64,000 nt of DNA. Origin: Edaphochlamys debaryana (Eukaryota; Chlorophyta; Chlorophyceae; Chlamydomonadales). A model generated the notes under the pieces. The model ran no database searches and was not told the origin of the DNA. It worked only from the letters and a program-made list of their open reading frames with translations. Shown in pieces: positions 11,201-20,812 of this stretch; positions within the stretch are counted from its first letter, which is position 1, and every line of letters starts with the position of its first letter. Position numbers and translations under genes: made by a program. The stretch covers positions 558,001 through 622,000 of the forward strand of contig JAEHOE010000033.1 of assembly GCA_016858145.1 (NCBI GenBank), given 5' to 3'.

Positions 11201-13180
11201 CCGCAAAACACACACGGCCTCCCATCCGTTTCCCCCCCGCCGCCCCCCGCACCTCCGCCGCCGACTCGAAGTCCACCATGTCCAGCGCCTCCGCCAGGGC
11301 CACGTGGTCCTTCACGGGAAAGGGGAACTGGCGCTGAGAGCCAACCTGGGGGGGGTAAGAGCGGGCAGCAGGGGGGGGGGGGGAAGGGGGACGCCGTCAA
11401 GACAAAACGTCGCCAGCGCTGATGAGCGGCGCTGCCAGCCGATGCAGCCTAGCGAGCTCCCGGCCTTTGACTTGGGAGTTTCATGTGAGCAAGCAGGGGA
11501 GGTGCGAACCCCGGCGCACGCTGAGTCACAGGTCCGCCAAGGTTGCGCCAGGACTCAACCAGGCCCGCTGTAACCACCGCCTCTCGCCAACGGGCACCTC
11601 CTCCGGACCCCCGCCCACACCCCCGCGCGCCCTCGCCCTGCCCCCTCCCCCCCTCCCCCCTTCCCCTCCCAGCTGCCCCTGCTCCCCCGTCTCCTTCTGC
11701 ACCTCCGCACCCCAACCCGGCGTCAACCGCCAACCGCCAACCGTCTCTAGACGGTTGCGAACCTTCTCCAACCGCCCCTGCCCCCGCCCCTGCTCCCTAC
11801 CTCCTTGAGCACCGCCGCGTGCTCCTCCCCGCCCAGGGGCACGGCCGGGTGCGTGAGGTTGGGCACGCGCTGGCCCTCCCGCTGCAGCGCCGACTCCACC
11901 TAGGGGTGGGGTGGGGTGGGGGTGGGGGTGAGTAGGGCGTAGGAGGTTGAGCGGGTTCTCTGGAGTCGGAGCTTGAGAGGAGAGGAGTGCGAGTAGAAGA
12001 GTGAGAATGAGGAGGGTGTAGGAGACGGCGTGCGGGGGGACGGAACACGAGGGCTGGAGCTCGGCCTCCCCCCTCCCCCGCCCCCCCGTGCTGCGTCGGA
12101 TCAGCCACTTGGTAGCGCCAAGCACCGCACGGACTCCCATGCCCATGCCCGCAGCGTCAGCACGCCGTACTGCCGTACCACACACCGCACCCACCGCGTC
12201 CAGGGTGGTCTCCACGGCCGCCAGCTCGTCCTTGAGCTCCTGCCCCCGGGCGATGAGCGCGGCCCGCTTGTCCGCCTCCAGCTTGCCCTGAGAGGGGGGG
12301 TAGAGTGAAGGGGGTGGCAGGAGGGGGGTGGAGGGCAAGGCGGAGGAGGGTATGACGTGCGGGTGGAGAAAGGTTGGGGGCACAAGCAGCGGGGATGGAG
12401 ACAGGCTCCGGCGGGGGCTGCTGCGGGCGCCTGAGGGGGTGGAGCGCAGATTCTGAGGCGCCCAGATGGAGCCCCAACACGTGGGTGGCGAGTGACGGGA
12501 GTGGGGTGATGTGGGTCGGGTGGGGCAGGGCCAGGGGCCTGCGTTCACCGCCCTGCACGATTGGGGGCATGCAGCCCCTTCAGGCACCCTTCCTGCACAA
12601 CCCAACCGCCGCTGTAGAGCACGGGCCATCCCTCAAAGGGATCGGTCCCGGGACTGCTTTTGTGGTGCCAAAGCCACCTCATGCCAGGGCAGCGGGGCGC
12701 GGGGGTCAGGGGGACCCGGGCTCAGGCTGTGCCTGCCCTGCCACACAGACCCCCCACACGAGAGGCGGAGAGGGCCCCACCGACCTCGCGGAGCCTGCTT
12801 TGTCGGCAAGCTCCCCACCGCACCTTCATCGCAGCGCTGTTCTCGTTGCGCTCGGCGCGCAGGGCGTCCGCCTTTGACTTCAGCGCCACGAATTCATCGT
12901 AGAGCGCGACCACCTTGTGCGGATCCGCATTGCTGAACCGGTTCTTGCAGTTCGTCGCCACCATATCAACGTTCTCCTTCACGAACTTGAAGTCCAGGTG
13001 AGCGCGGAAGGCAGGCGCATCGTGCGTCGCGTGTGTCGTCGCCGACGCAGGCGCCTCGACCGCGACCGCACGAGTCGGCCCTACGCGAGAGCTCCTAGAC
13101 AGGTGAGCGATAGTGGGCTTGAAAGCCTGGGCCTGAACAGTCGCCCGGCGCTGCGAGACCTGGTTCATCGTGCCAAGCAT
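8223..13180 (-). CDS. Seryl-tRNA synthetase, organelle-targeted type
   Basis: Eleven exons: 13180-12824, 12287-12195, 11899-11801, 11345-11253, 10939-10859, 10547-10449, 10019-9866, 9551-9403, 9097-8946, 8710-8509 and 8309-8223, giving 521 residues with consistent phases. It charges tRNA-Ser with serine. Residues 1-55 are rich in Ser, Arg, Ala and Thr with almost no acidic residues, as in plastid or mitochondrial transit peptides. Residues ~60-200 form the coiled-coil tRNA-binding arm. The class II catalytic core follows: motif 1 region [10 protein letters not shown], motif 2 with FRTEAGAAG and [11 protein letters not shown], the [20 protein letters not shown] block, and motif 3 [17 protein letters not shown]. 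The protein ends [13 protein letters not shown]. An extra segment at residues ~427-466 (Asp/Ser then Lys/Gly repeats) is inserted just before motif 3. Which organelle is served is inferred, not seen. Confidence 0.95.
10057..10102 (-). repeat. 46-base repeat in SerRS intron 6, near acceptor
   Basis: Matches 10569-10614 at 44 of 46 positions. Both copies lie in the same orientation, 20-40 bases upstream (in the sense direction) of the acceptors of two successive SerRS introns. The flanking intron sequence does not match beyond G- or C-rich runs. Confidence 0.9.
10569..10614 (-). repeat. 46-base repeat in SerRS intron 5, near acceptor
   Basis: Second copy of the element at 10057-10102, 44 of 46 identical, sitting just before the acceptor of intron 5. 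The core on the plus strand includes ATCGCGCCGACGCCAGGG. Confidence 0.9.
11132..11176 (-). repeat. Intronic copy of SerRS exon 4 3' end with donor
   Basis: Within SerRS intron 4, this segment repeats the last ~40 bases of exon 4 (11253-11293) and its donor GTG. On the plus strand both read CACCTCCGCCGCCGACTC, then, after four diverged bases, TCCACCATGTCCAGCGCCT. It encodes a degraded version of the [10 protein letters not shown] peptide. No splice pairing makes it useful as coding sequence. Confidence 0.8.
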
Positions 13181-13745
13181 CGCTGCGTTGCCCTTAAAGG
13201 CCCCCTATGTGTGGCAAGTCTTGTTGATGACTGCTAGGACGGGTGTCTGTGAGCGCGTGAAGAGGGAAGTGGGCATGGGGCCCTGGTTGCGACTGGGGAG
13301 ACTCGGGATGCGGGTTCGTGTCGGTGACCGGCCTGCTGCGGGCCTGCCAGCCAGCCGAGGCCGCCTCTGGGACAGAGGAGAACGCCTTCGAGCAAGTATC
13401 CAGGCTGAAAACAAAGGCGGGGGCCATAGTAATCTGGTGACACTGCAAGGCGTCGGGGGAGAGCAGGCGGAGCGCACAGCACGGTCGGGCAGGGGGAAAG
13501 CTGGGGGGTGGCCGCCCGCAGCCGAAACACACCACGACACGCGTGCTGACCTCCCAGCACCCTCCCACAGCGTCGTTATAACCATATACTTATCGCATAT
13601 CGCTGTGTGATAGCCTCTGCACCCGGGGGCCCTGCCAACCTCGCGCTGGGAGGCGGGCCCGTCGTTTTCCGACAGCGTTGTTTAGCTCCTCTTAGTTTGG
13701 CAGATAGACAACTGAATCTGTGTGGAGTTACATAGCAAAGCCGGG
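13181..13745. promoter_or_regulatory. Divergent promoter region, SerRS / RS-protein
   Basis: The SerRS start (minus) and the RS-protein start (plus) face away from each other across this 565-base spacer, so both promoters must lie here. No TATA box or clear motif stands out. An AT-richer patch with TATACTTATCGCATATCGC occurs near 13583. Confidence 0.45.
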
Positions 13746-16700
13746 ATGGGGGACGAGGTGCGTCGGCGACCTGCGCGCGGCTGCATGGCTCGACGGCAAG
13801 GTCCCCAAACCGAGCTTCCCCCTGTATTTCATCACACAGAATCGCTCTCGGAGCCCGAGCCGGAGCCGGGGTGCGTCTGAAAACGGGTGCGTCGATCTGA
13901 CGGCTGCATGGCCGGTTGAGCCTTGCGGAAGCGTGCCTGCACGCCGCTCGGGCTTTTGGAGAGGACGCATGCTGACCTGACACTGCCTGCAGGCGCGACT
14001 CGCCGCGACGCTCGCGCTCCAGGTGCGTGTCGGAGACCGCACTTGCTGGGGTCTCTGGGGCCCTGGACGGTCGCACGGCCCGCGACACTGAGCCGGGGGC
14101 CGTTCGCGCATGCGAGGGGTCCAGCAACTGGCTGACCAGGAGTCAGCACCCAGGTTGCCTGGGCTGGAATCCCGGGAAGGGCCTGCACAGTTCGCACCAC
14201 AGCCCCGCAACAGCCCTCCCCCTCGCCCGTCTTTCCGCAGGTCCCTATCCAACTCCGCCAAGGGCTCTCCCATGCGGTCCCAGTCTCGGTCCCGCTCCCG
14301 CTCCCCCAGTAAGAGCCGCAGCCGCAGCCCCAGCAAGAACCGCTCGCGCTCCCCAGCCCGGGCCAAGAGCGCCAGCCGCAGCCCCTCCCGCTCCCCCTCC
14401 AAGAGCCGCTCCCCCAAGCGCTCCCCGCGCAAGAGCAAGAGCCGCAGCCGCAGCCCCAAGCGCAGCAAGAGCCGCTCTCCCGCGCGCGGGCGCAGCGGCG
14501 GCAAGAGCAACGGCAAGTCCCGGTCTCGCTCCCCCGCGGCCAAGCGGAGCCGCGTGACCAAGAGCAAGAGCCGCAGCCGGTCGCCCAAGCGGGCCAAGTC
14601 CAAGAGCAAGAGCCCGCCCTCGCGCTTCCGCAAGAGCCGCTCCCCGGCGCGCAGGCGCAGCCCGGTGTCGGGCCGCGGCCGGCAGCGCAGCCGCAGCCGG
14701 TCGCCCCTGGTGCGCCGCTGGAAGAGCCACTCGCGGTCGCCCGTGCCCAGCCGGAGGCGCAGCAGGTGGGGGCCCGGACAGGCCGACAGCGGGGATGGGA
14801 TCGCGCCTGGTCTGGTTATGGGCTGAGTGAGGGTCGGGGGTCTGGGTCTGGGTGAATTGGTGGAATGCGGAGGTGAAGAAGAGCGCTGCAGGATCAAGAC
14901 AGATCAGGAGGTGGCGGGGCGGGATGCAGGAGGGACACAGCAGGAGGGACACAGCACCGCTGGCGGTGGATTGAATCTCGCAACGGGCTCTTCCGAATTG
15001 ATAGAGCCCCACGGAAAGACGTTGCTCATTTGGGTCTGCTCAGCTGGGGTGCACCGACTGTGCTCACGCCTTGGTGGCGACCAGCAGGGTTGCTTGGAGG
15101 GTTGCACGCAAAGGGCCGCCATGTTCCTGCCGCTTCTGCCCCTCACCCGGTTGACCCCTCAAGAGCTACCTTGCCTACACACTACGTGTCATCCTCCCCG
15201 CCTTGCCCGCGCCTCCTCCCCACCAGGTCACGAGACCGCAACGCTCGCTCCGACCGCGACCGGGAGCGCGAGAAGGAGAAGGAGAAAGAGAAGGAGCGGG
15301 AGAAGGAGAAGCCGCGGGAGCGGGAAAAGGAGAAGGAGAAGGAGCGGGCGCGCGAGAAGGAGAAGGAGCGCGAGCGGGAGAAGGAGAAGGAGCGGGAGAA
15401 GTCCAAAGACAAAGAAAAGGAGCGGGAGAAGGACAAGGAGAAGGTTAAAGAAAAGGATAAGGAGGATCGGGACAAGGACAAGGGCCGCGACCGCGAACGG
15501 GATGGGGACAAGGAGAAGGGCCGCAGCCGGGACAGCGATGGCGAGAAGGGCGAGGGCGAGGAGGCCAAGGAGGGCCACATCGACAGCTACACCAAGGTGG
15601 GGCGGTGCGGCGGTGGAGCGTGGGTGTGTACGGTAGGGGCCGGGGCGGTCCACCCAGGTAGAGGCTAGAGCTCTGGGCGCCGGGAGTCGCAAGCGATCGT
15701 GTCGCGTGTGTAGTTGCGAGAGGCGAGGGCGGAGTCGAGGAGGGCGGAGTCGAGGAGCACCACCGCCTGGCTGCCCTGCTACTGGCTGCTTGCTCATCAC
15801 CCCCTCGTGGCCTCCCCGCCTATCCGCCACCCGGACAGGGCCTGGTCAGGGACTGCCTGACCGAGCTGGCCGACCGCAACCGCCTGCCCTGCAACATCTC
15901 CATCCTCAACGACTACATGCGCATCCGGGACAGGTGCGCAGCACGGCCGCGTGCCCGTCTTCCTCCTTCTGTCCGCTTGTTCGTCTCGCGGCCTGTCTCT
16001 GTCCAGCTGCCCTCGTCCTGCTGCGTCCGTCCATACGGGTTGCGCTTCCGGCTCGGCTTGGCTGAACGCTCACTGTGCCATCGAGGCTAGCCCGACCGGC
16101 TCAACGCTGCACCCGCCCCACGTGGCCCTCACCTGTCCTTGCTCCCGGCGCTACCCTTGCCGCCTGCCCCTGCCCCTGCGCTCCCACCCCGCAGGCGCTT
16201 CACGTACAAGACCTCCGGCTTCGCCACCTTCACGCTCTTCTGCAAGTGGTTTGAGAAGGAGGGGTGGCTCACCATGGACCAGGAGCGCTCCAGCGTGGTC
16301 ATCAGGTGGGGGTTGGCGGTTAGCAGTTGCCGGTTATCAGTTGCAGTTGATTGACAGGGTTTTGGTGCTAGCGGCGTAGAAGTGCCGGTGTGTGCGGCGG
16401 GATGTGGCGGTGTGACACCGAGCCCTGCGATGAGCGCATGTCTGTGCTTGTTGCGCTGAAGCCGCCGCGTGTGCAGGGCTGCTGCGTCGGGCTGAAGCCG
16501 CCTCGGAGGCCGCCGTATGGCGGCAGCGGCAGAGAGTGGCATTCGTGCGAAAAGCGACGGCGCGCAATCCTTGCGCGCGGCCGCTGTTGCTCCCAAATCA
16601 TCACCGCATCACCACCGCACAAGGGTCATGCGGGCGGCAAACGCGGCCGGGGCGTCGGCTAGGGGCCGACGCCGCCGCTTGCGCCACGCACACACGGGCT

Positions 16701-18202
16701 GCCGCGCCCGCCCGCCCGCGCCGCCGCTCAGAGAGCGGCAGCAGCGGGCGGGCAGTGAACGCGGCACGCGCCACGCTGTTGCGAACGCATGCGGCCCACC
16801 ACTCGTACTTGCACCACCCTCGCGTGCACGGAAGCTGCGAGAACGGCCGGGCGCGTTCGCGGGGCTGGGGCGGCGGGCGAAGGAGGGCAGGCCGGCAGGC
16901 TCAGCGCAGGGTAGGAGGCCGCCTGTGGCGCCGCCTGCTGCGCTTGGGCCGCCGCCAGCCGCCGGTTGACGTGGTGTGTGCGTGGTTTTGGAGGCCTGGG
17001 GTCCGCGACCTTCCACGCGAGCCCTCGTGCGCCCGCGGCCGTACACGCCGCCCCCTCGTGTCGCTTCTGGTCCCTGGGTGACGGGGCAGCCGCCGTCCTG
17101 GCGGCGATGCTGGGGCGGCGGGATGGGCCGTGTTGGTCCCCGCCTGCACTTCCACCCCTGCGTCTCCGGGACCCGTCCTCGTTGGCAAGGTCCGGCTGTA
17201 GCGACTGTGGCTTGGCCGATCAAGTCGACGCCTGATTGAGTTTGGTTGTGCGCACGAGCGGCGTCCCCGCAGTGCCGCCCGTAACCTGCCCTCTGGTCCA
17301 CTCCCGTCCGCTCCGTCCCGCTCGTCTCCTGCCATCCCGCCTAACCCCCCTCTCCCCATCCCACTCGTCCTCCTTTCCGCACCCCACCCATCACCACAGC
17401 CGGACCAAGTTCGGCGGTGGCGGTGGTGGCGGCGGCGGCCGCAGCGGCGGCGACCGCGATCGCGACCGGGACCGCGACCGCGACCGGGACCGGGGCGGCT
17501 CGCGGGACGACGCCCGGGGCGACGACAGTGGGCGCGGCCGGTCAGGCCGCGACCGGTCCCCTCGCACTCGGGACCGTGAGCGGGAGAAGAGCCGCGAGCG
17601 GGCCCGCAAGCGGGAGCAGAAGCGGCGGAAGCGGGAGAAGGAGCGGGCGCTACGGGGCGGCGGCGGCGGCGGCGGCCGGTCGCCGCAGCGCGGCCGCGAG
17701 CGGGAGCGGGGCGGGCGGGGCAAGGGCAAGGACGATGCGGCCCGTGTGGGCAGCAAGAGGTGCGCAAAGGTTCGGGCGGGGGGGAGCGGGCCCGCAAAAG
17801 TCAAGACGGGTGCGGGGTGCGGCGTTGCTGAAAGTCCCATGCAGCGGCGCACAGAGTCGGGAGCCCTGCCATGACTCGCTCGACGAGATTCGCCAACACA
17901 GTACCGCCAACACAGTACCGCCAGAACAACATCGCGTTCTGTGCCGAACCTGCTTCCTACCCCATCAACAGCCACGCTCACTCCCGTCCTCACCCCTCCC
18001 TCCCTTGCGCCGCCCCCGCAGGGACCGCTCCCCCGGCGACGCGCGCTCCCTCTCCCGCTCGCCCCGCCGCAGCGGCTCGCCGCCGGCAGGGCGGGTCCCC
18101 GAGGACTCGGAGCGGTGGCAGATGGGCGCGGACGAGGCCCCGGGCGGCGGCGGCGGCGGCGGCGGTGCTGGCATGGAGGTTGACGCAGGGGGCGTGGAGT
18201 AG
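13746..18202 (+). CDS. RS/SR-rich and charged-repeat nuclear protein, probable splicing-related factor
   Basis: Nine exons: 13746-13757, 13840-13886, 13993-14022, 14241-14765, 15227-15596, 15839-15933, 16195-16305, 17400-17759 and 18022-18202, giving 576 residues with every phase agreeing. The first exon is only four codons. Residues ~5-205 are an RS domain with dozens of Ser-Arg and Ser-Pro-Lys/Arg repeats, followed by an Arg/Glu/Lys/Asp mixed-charge stretch to ~residue 325. A compact segment at ~329-396 (GLVRDCLTELADRN through WFEKEGWLTMDQERSSVVI) is the only part that looks globular. Its helix-helix-strand pattern recalls a winged helix or OST-HTH/LOTUS-like module, but that is a guess. 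After it come Gly, Arg/Asp and Arg/Glu repeats and a Gly-rich acidic tail. RS domains are typical of pre-mRNA splicing and nuclear-speckle proteins. No RRM is visible, so it is SR-related rather than a classical SR protein. Confidence 0.8.
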
Positions 18203-18795
18203 AAGGCAGGCAAGGAACGAAGGAAGCCGCAGCGTAGCTGCCATGCTGGTTGGGGCGAAGGGCTCCCCGGGTTCGAGAGGGTTTCGAGCGCTGACCAGGT
18301 GCCGGGCGGGCAGCGTGGGGCCGTGCGGGGGTTTGGCAGCTGGCAGGACGCATGCTGGGTGACGTGGAGGGCGGCGCGACTGGTACCGGAAGGAGGGGTG
18401 CGGGGGGAAGCGAGCGTTGCTGCCCAAGCGGGGCTGTGCTGGGTGCGGGCGCAAGCGGCTGGACGGGCCGATGGATGGCATTTCCAATGAGCAGCGAGGG
18501 AGTCAGAGGGGCCGGTCGCAGGCAGTTGTATGGGCGTAGACAGGTGAGACAGATGAGGTTTGGACGTGGAGCTCCGGCAGTCAGGAGCGTTGACGGGCTG
18601 AACGCAGTTGGGCTGGAAGGCGCGCTGAGACTAAGAGTCCTAAGACGCTGGCAGATTGCTGTGGTGTGACGCGCTGACGCCACACGCCAGGCCTGTGAAG
18701 GCAGCATGATACCATACACTGCCCGAGCTCTGTGGAAGGATCGCAAGAACGAGGGTCCAGGCTCCAGTAGGAGGCCTCCTGGGCTCCAGGGGGCT
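18203..18795. other. 3' flank of the RS-protein gene
   Basis: No gene or clear signal seen. Presumably the 3' UTR of the RS-protein gene, running up to the psbX-derived duplicate. No convincing TGTAA was found. Confidence 0.4.
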
Positions 18796-19106
18796 CGCAG
18801 ATGAACTCACCCACGCGGCGGGCCGCCGGGCGGACGGCCACAGCCTGCGTGGACACGCACAGGGCCATTTCGAAGTCACTGGGTGAAAGCGAAAAGAGAG
18901 GTGGCGAGCTGAGAGTGTGCGTGGGGTGCTGTGGAGCGCAGGCTTGCGCGAGCAGAAGACCCCAAGCACCTTGATCTCGTACGGCACCCGCCGTACAGAA
19001 ATGCAAATGGGCCATTCCTCGCTCAGGGGGTGGTGCGTCGTGTTACGAAGCATTGTTCTCGAGGACAGCATGACAGAGTTTTGACCTGGGGGCGACGCTC
19101 ACCGCG
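18796..19106 (-). pseudogene. Partial duplicate of the psbX 5' end (5' UTR, UTR intron, exon 1)
   Basis: This ~310-base block is nearly identical to 20503-20812, the 5' end of the real psbX gene. It keeps an ATG at 18868, a 58-base exon 1 (18868-18811) with one visible amino-acid change (Lys to Thr at residue 7), its GTGAGT donor, and the 5'-UTR intron boundaries, with GTGAGC replacing GTAAGC at the donor. No copies of exons 2-5 follow it. Downstream in its sense direction is the RS-protein 3' region. It cannot make PsbX and is best called a truncated copy, though it may carry a working promoter. Confidence 0.85.
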
Positions 19107-19883
19107 CTTGCAAGCACGCAACGAAGCAGACTCGGCCCTATACGGCAGGCCATTGCAATGGCGCTGACGGTGGCGGGCCTCCATAGGGCGTTCCACTCAC
19201 CATGTAAGATCATGGGATGCACTTAGCCGAGAACCTCGTGGGCTGGCCCCTGTCAGAGGTTAGCCCTTGGCCTAGGATGCAACAGCATACAAGCAGGCTG
19301 GCACGACACGGATTCATCTTGTGTATGTCGGTCGATGGGCTGCGTGTTGGTTGCGCCCCAGACGCTTGCCGGCGCTAGTCTGTGAGCCTCACGACGTGCC
19401 CGTGCGGCCGAAGTGATGGCACGGGCCAGTTCATATCCGGGGAGCAAGCTTACAGAAGCCACAACAGAGTGGCGAGCTTGAGGCGTAGGGGAATAGTCTT
19501 CTCAGGACCCGCGCTCAGACCACTAAAACTGTGTTGGTGCCATGGTATACACACGCAAGGCCTGGGCCCGGCTCCCCGCAGCGAGCACCAGTCCCTATCC
19601 GCTTGAAACATCCCGAGCGCTCACGAGCCCACGCATACACGCGGCGAACCCGAGAGCTGCCCCTGCGACAAGCACGCGTGGCGGTCCGCACTCGTCCCAA
19701 GCCACGCGGCCACTGCCGCCCCCGCTATGCGCGCAAACGCGCTCCAATCCACATAGCCCGCCGACCCACAACTACGGGCATCAGCTCCATCCGCACGAGG
19801 CCGACCGCAGCGCCGATCTGCGTCGTGAAGCCAAGCATCCACCTCCCGAAGACTCCTCGCCAAAAAGCGGAGAGACGAATGAT
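19107..19883. other. Spacer between psbX duplicate and psbX
   Basis: Holds the psbX 3' flank and nothing recognisable as a gene. A plus-strand open frame at 19531-20214 is only a shadow of psbX and its flank. Confidence 0.45.
19450..19454 (-). terminator. Possible UGUAA polyadenylation signal for psbX
   Basis: TGTAA on the minus strand about 430 bases past the psbX stop. It is the nearest one I could find, and such 3' UTR lengths are normal in green algae. Motif evidence only. Confidence 0.4.
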
Positions 19884-20574
19884 TTACCCGCGGCGGGTGG
19901 TGTCGAACCTAGGAGGAGGGCAGAGGAGAAACGCATCAGTCGACCGCAGAGAGACGTGGCACGATGCTGCGACAGACGCTTGCAACCCAACGCTCGATCT
20001 TCCTTGCCCTCCCGTTTGCAACGTGTACTCACTGGGAGACACCGGTGATGGCGACGGCAATGCCGGCCAGGACGACGCCACCAGCGACCAGAGAGCCCAG
20101 GAAGTTCTTCAGCGACGGGGTGACCGCGGCCTCAGCGACTGCAAAGTTGAACCAAACGACGGTCAGAAATGCGGCCGCGAAGGACAGAAGGCACTGAGCC
20201 AAGGTCGCAATTAGTACTCACTCAGAGGGTGGGTCAGGGCGGAGGCAGCGGCGACGGTCAGGCCGGCAGCCAGGGCCTTGCGGTTGACCTTGGGCTCAGC
20301 GCTGCGTGAGGATTGGCGCAGATGCTGGTCAGTACGCGATTTTGGGCGTCGCTAAGTCGGCGATCCCCCTGGCAGAGCGAGCCTCACCTGGCGCGGACGA
20401 CCAGGCGAGCAGCCGGGCGAGCAACCGCTGCAGATCGGAAGCAAGGCAGGCCGATTAGCGCCGGGAACTCCTGGTGCTGAGGTCGTCGAGGTCCCGATGC
20501 TTGCAGATGAACTCACCCACGCGGCGGGCCGCCGGGCGGACGGCCACAGCCTGCTTGGACACGCACAGGGCCAT
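19884..20574 (-). CDS. psbX: Photosystem II subunit PsbX precursor
   Basis: Five small exons, 20574-20517, 20427-20388, 20301-20222, 20138-20033 and 19908-19884, join in phase to a 102-residue protein. Most exons are too short to stand out as open frames. Residues 1-~35 are Arg/Ala/Val-rich ([18 protein letters not shown]), a chloroplast transit peptide. A second hydrophobic stretch ([16 protein letters not shown]) ending near an Ala-rich site fits a thylakoid-directing or cleaved segment. The mature part, [17 protein letters not shown] followed by [15 protein letters not shown] and a basic end, matches PsbX: one transmembrane helix preceded by the conserved TPSL-NF. PsbX is a small core subunit of photosystem II near the quinone-binding side. 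A 5'-UTR intron is likely (donor GTAAGC at 20807, acceptor just before 20584). Confidence 0.92.
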
Positions 20575-20812
20575 TTCGAAGTCGCTGGGTGAAAGCGAAA
20601 GGAGAGGTGGCGAGCTGAGAGTGTGCGTGGGGTGCTGTGGAGCGCAGGCTTGCGCGAGCAGAAGACCCCAAGCACCTTGATCTCGTACGGCACCCGCCGT
20701 ACAGAAATGCAAATGGGCCATTCCTCGCTCAGGGGATGGTCGCCGTGTTACGAAGCATTGTTCTCGAGGACTGCGCGACAGAGTCTAGACCTGGGGGCGA
20801 CGCTTACCGCAA

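Noticed and set aside
11526..12629. Long 367-codon open frame on minus across SerRS introns 2 and 3
   Set aside because: It runs through introns and the SerRS exons in part, is Pro/Arg/Gly-rich with no conserved pattern, and is explained by the absence of stops in GC-rich DNA.
15182..15580. Minus-strand Ser/Phe/Arg/Leu-rich open frame opposite the RS-protein charged exon
   Set aside because: It is the reverse complement of GAG/AAG-type codons of the mixed-charge repeat, not an independent gene.
17391..18746. 451-codon minus-strand open frame opposite the RS-protein 3' exons
   Set aside because: It is the antisense shadow of Arg/Asp and Gly-rich codons; no domain is seen, and the plus-strand exon chain with conserved splice sites explains the region.
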